In this document: in pieces, positions 16,462 through 17,292 of the stretch
How the letters are laid out: each line of letters begins with the position of its first letter
Numbering within the stretch: position 1 is the first letter of the stretch
Source: Gammaproteobacteria bacterium
GTDB taxonomy: Bacteria; Pseudomonadota; Gammaproteobacteria; SZUA-152
DNA: 17,292 bases
Direction: 5' to 3'
Assembly: GCA_030617485.1 (NCBI GenBank)
Contig: JAUWVK010000015.1
Span: forward strand, 1-17,292
Program-made: the position numbers and the translations under genes
Notes under the pieces: model-generated
The model's database searches: none
Told to the model about the DNA's origin: nothing
The model's input: only the letters and a program-made list of their open reading frames with translations

Positions 16462-17292
16462 TCAATGCAACCGCTCCGCTACTCGCAACACCGCACTGCG
16501 GGCACGCGGATTGTTTGCCACTTCCTGCTCACTGGCACGTATCGGTTTGCCTATTAATTTGATACTGGGCGTTAACGCCGATTGCGGTACGGGCAAGTCC
16601 GGCGGAAAATCATCACCACGCGCTTCTTTGCGCATAAAACGTTTGACGATACGATCCTCAAGACTATGAAAACTGATCACCGCCAAACGGCCGCCCGGCT
16701 TTAAAACGTCAAGTGCCTGAGGTAAACAGGCTTTCACATCATTGAGTTCGTCATTAATATAAATTCGAATACCCTGGAAGCTGCGCGTTGCCGGATCCTT
16801 ACCTTTCTCATGATATTTTGCAGGTATTGCTTCCCTTATAAGGGCTGCTAATTGAGCTGTTGTTTGTAACGGGGCTTCTTCGCGTTGTTTTACAATATTA
16901 CGAGCAATACGTTTGCCAAACCGTTCTTCACCGTATTCAAATAACACCTTACGAATATCGTATTCTTCAGCTTTCGCCAACCATTCAGCCGCACTCTGGC
17001 CCGCATCAGGATCCATACGCATATCAAGGTCACCATCTTTTCGGAAACTAAAACCACGTTCAGGGTCATCCAGCTGGGGAGAGGAAACCCCGAGATCCAG
17101 TAAGACCCCATCAACTCCTCCCGCTTGCACCCAACCACTTTCTTGCACGAGCTGCCTCAACTGTGAAAACGAACCCCGCCTTATCTCAAAACGAGCATCT
17201 GCACCAAACCGTTCTTTCGCTACTGCCACCGCTTGCGGGTCTTTATCAACGGCTAACAGTCGTCCTTTTTCTCCCAATCGATCGAGGATGGC
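16462..17292 (-). CDS. rsmH: 16S rRNA (cytosine(1402)-N(4))-methyltransferase RsmH, N-terminus beyond the window
   Basis: RsmH (MraW) uses S-adenosylmethionine to methylate N4 of C1402 in the 16S rRNA decoding centre. About 276 residues are visible; E. coli has 313, so roughly 35-40 N-terminal residues, including the first SAM-binding motif, lie off the window. Seen: [12 protein letters not shown] near the start, [65 protein letters not shown], and the C-terminal [14 protein letters not shown]. The frame is open to the edge; a TTG at 17277 is internal, not the start. It ends 13 nt before ftsL. In dcw clusters mraZ usually precedes this gene, but it is not in the window. Confidence 0.97.
   Translation of the reverse strand, partial: AILDRLGEKGRLLAVDKDPQAVAVAKERFGADARFEIRRGSFSQLRQLVQESGWVQAGGVDGVLLDLGVSSPQLDDPERGFSFRKDGDLDMRMDPDAGQSAAEWLAKAEEYDIRKVLFEYGEERFGKRIARNIVKQREEAPLQTTAQLAALIREAIPAKYHEKGKDPATRSFQGIRIYINDELNDVKACLPQALDVLKPGGRLAVISFHSLEDRIVKRFMRKEARGDDFPPDLPVPQSALTPSIKLIGKPIRASEQEVANNPRARSAVLRVAERLH

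Noticed and set aside
16462..17277. rsmH as a complete gene starting with TTG at 17277
   Set aside because: The frame stays open to the window edge with RsmH-like sequence (LDRLG upstream of [10 protein letters not shown]), and the first SAM-binding motif is missing. It is therefore a window-truncated gene.

Overview
The window is a long stretch of a dcw (division and cell wall) cluster from a Gram-negative bacterium. All genes lie on the minus strand, so transcription runs from position 17292 toward position 1. In that order they are rsmH (5' end off the window), ftsL, ftsI, murE, murF, mraY, murD, ftsW, murG, murC, murB, ddlB, ftsQ, ftsA and ftsZ (3' end off the window). The protein sequences, above all MraY and MurC, resemble what I remember of Pseudomonas homologues. 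MurE carries the DNPR motif of meso-diaminopimelate enzymes. I infer a gammaproteobacterium in or near the Pseudomonadales/Cellvibrionales. I cannot name the species. murB sits between murC and ddlB, unlike E. coli and, from memory, P. aeruginosa, where that position lacks murB.

Layout by transcription: positions 17292-16179 hold rsmH and ftsL. Positions 16131-14401 hold the septal transpeptidase ftsI. Positions 14401-3875 hold the lipid II assembly line (murE, murF, mraY, murD, murG, murC, murB) with the flippase/polymerase-family gene ftsW inside it. Positions 3878-2127 hold ddlB and ftsQ, and 2062-1 hold ftsA and ftsZ. Spacing is very tight: many stop and start codons overlap (ATGA, GTGA, TAATG, TGATG), which suggests translational coupling. 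The only gaps of note are about 47 nt before ftsI, about 64 nt before ftsA and 87 nt before ftsZ. No gene-free stretch exceeds 300 bases, and I saw no tRNA, rRNA, mobile element, CRISPR array or clear intrinsic terminator.

How the genes work together: MurB, MurC, MurD, MurE and MurF build the UDP-MurNAc-pentapeptide, using D-Ala-D-Ala from DdlB. MraY and MurG turn it into lipid II. FtsW and FtsI polymerise and cross-link it at the septum. FtsL and FtsQ are divisome scaffold proteins, FtsA tethers the FtsZ ring to the membrane, and RsmH methylates 16S rRNA.

The outstanding anomaly is murE (14401-12536). Its catalytic part is a normal MurE of about 494 residues. It is preceded by about 127 extra residues, of which the first 96 are a lysine-rich XK-dipeptide repeat resembling a histone H1 tail. 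The start codon of this long form has a near-perfect Shine-Dalgarno sequence and overlaps the ftsI stop codon, so the extension appears to be genuinely translated. Smaller points of interest are three alternating TTTAAC/GTTAAA elements around the ftsQ stop codon, a very AT-rich ftsZ leader, an acidic, glycine-rich insertion in MurD, and an ftsI start without a Shine-Dalgarno sequence.
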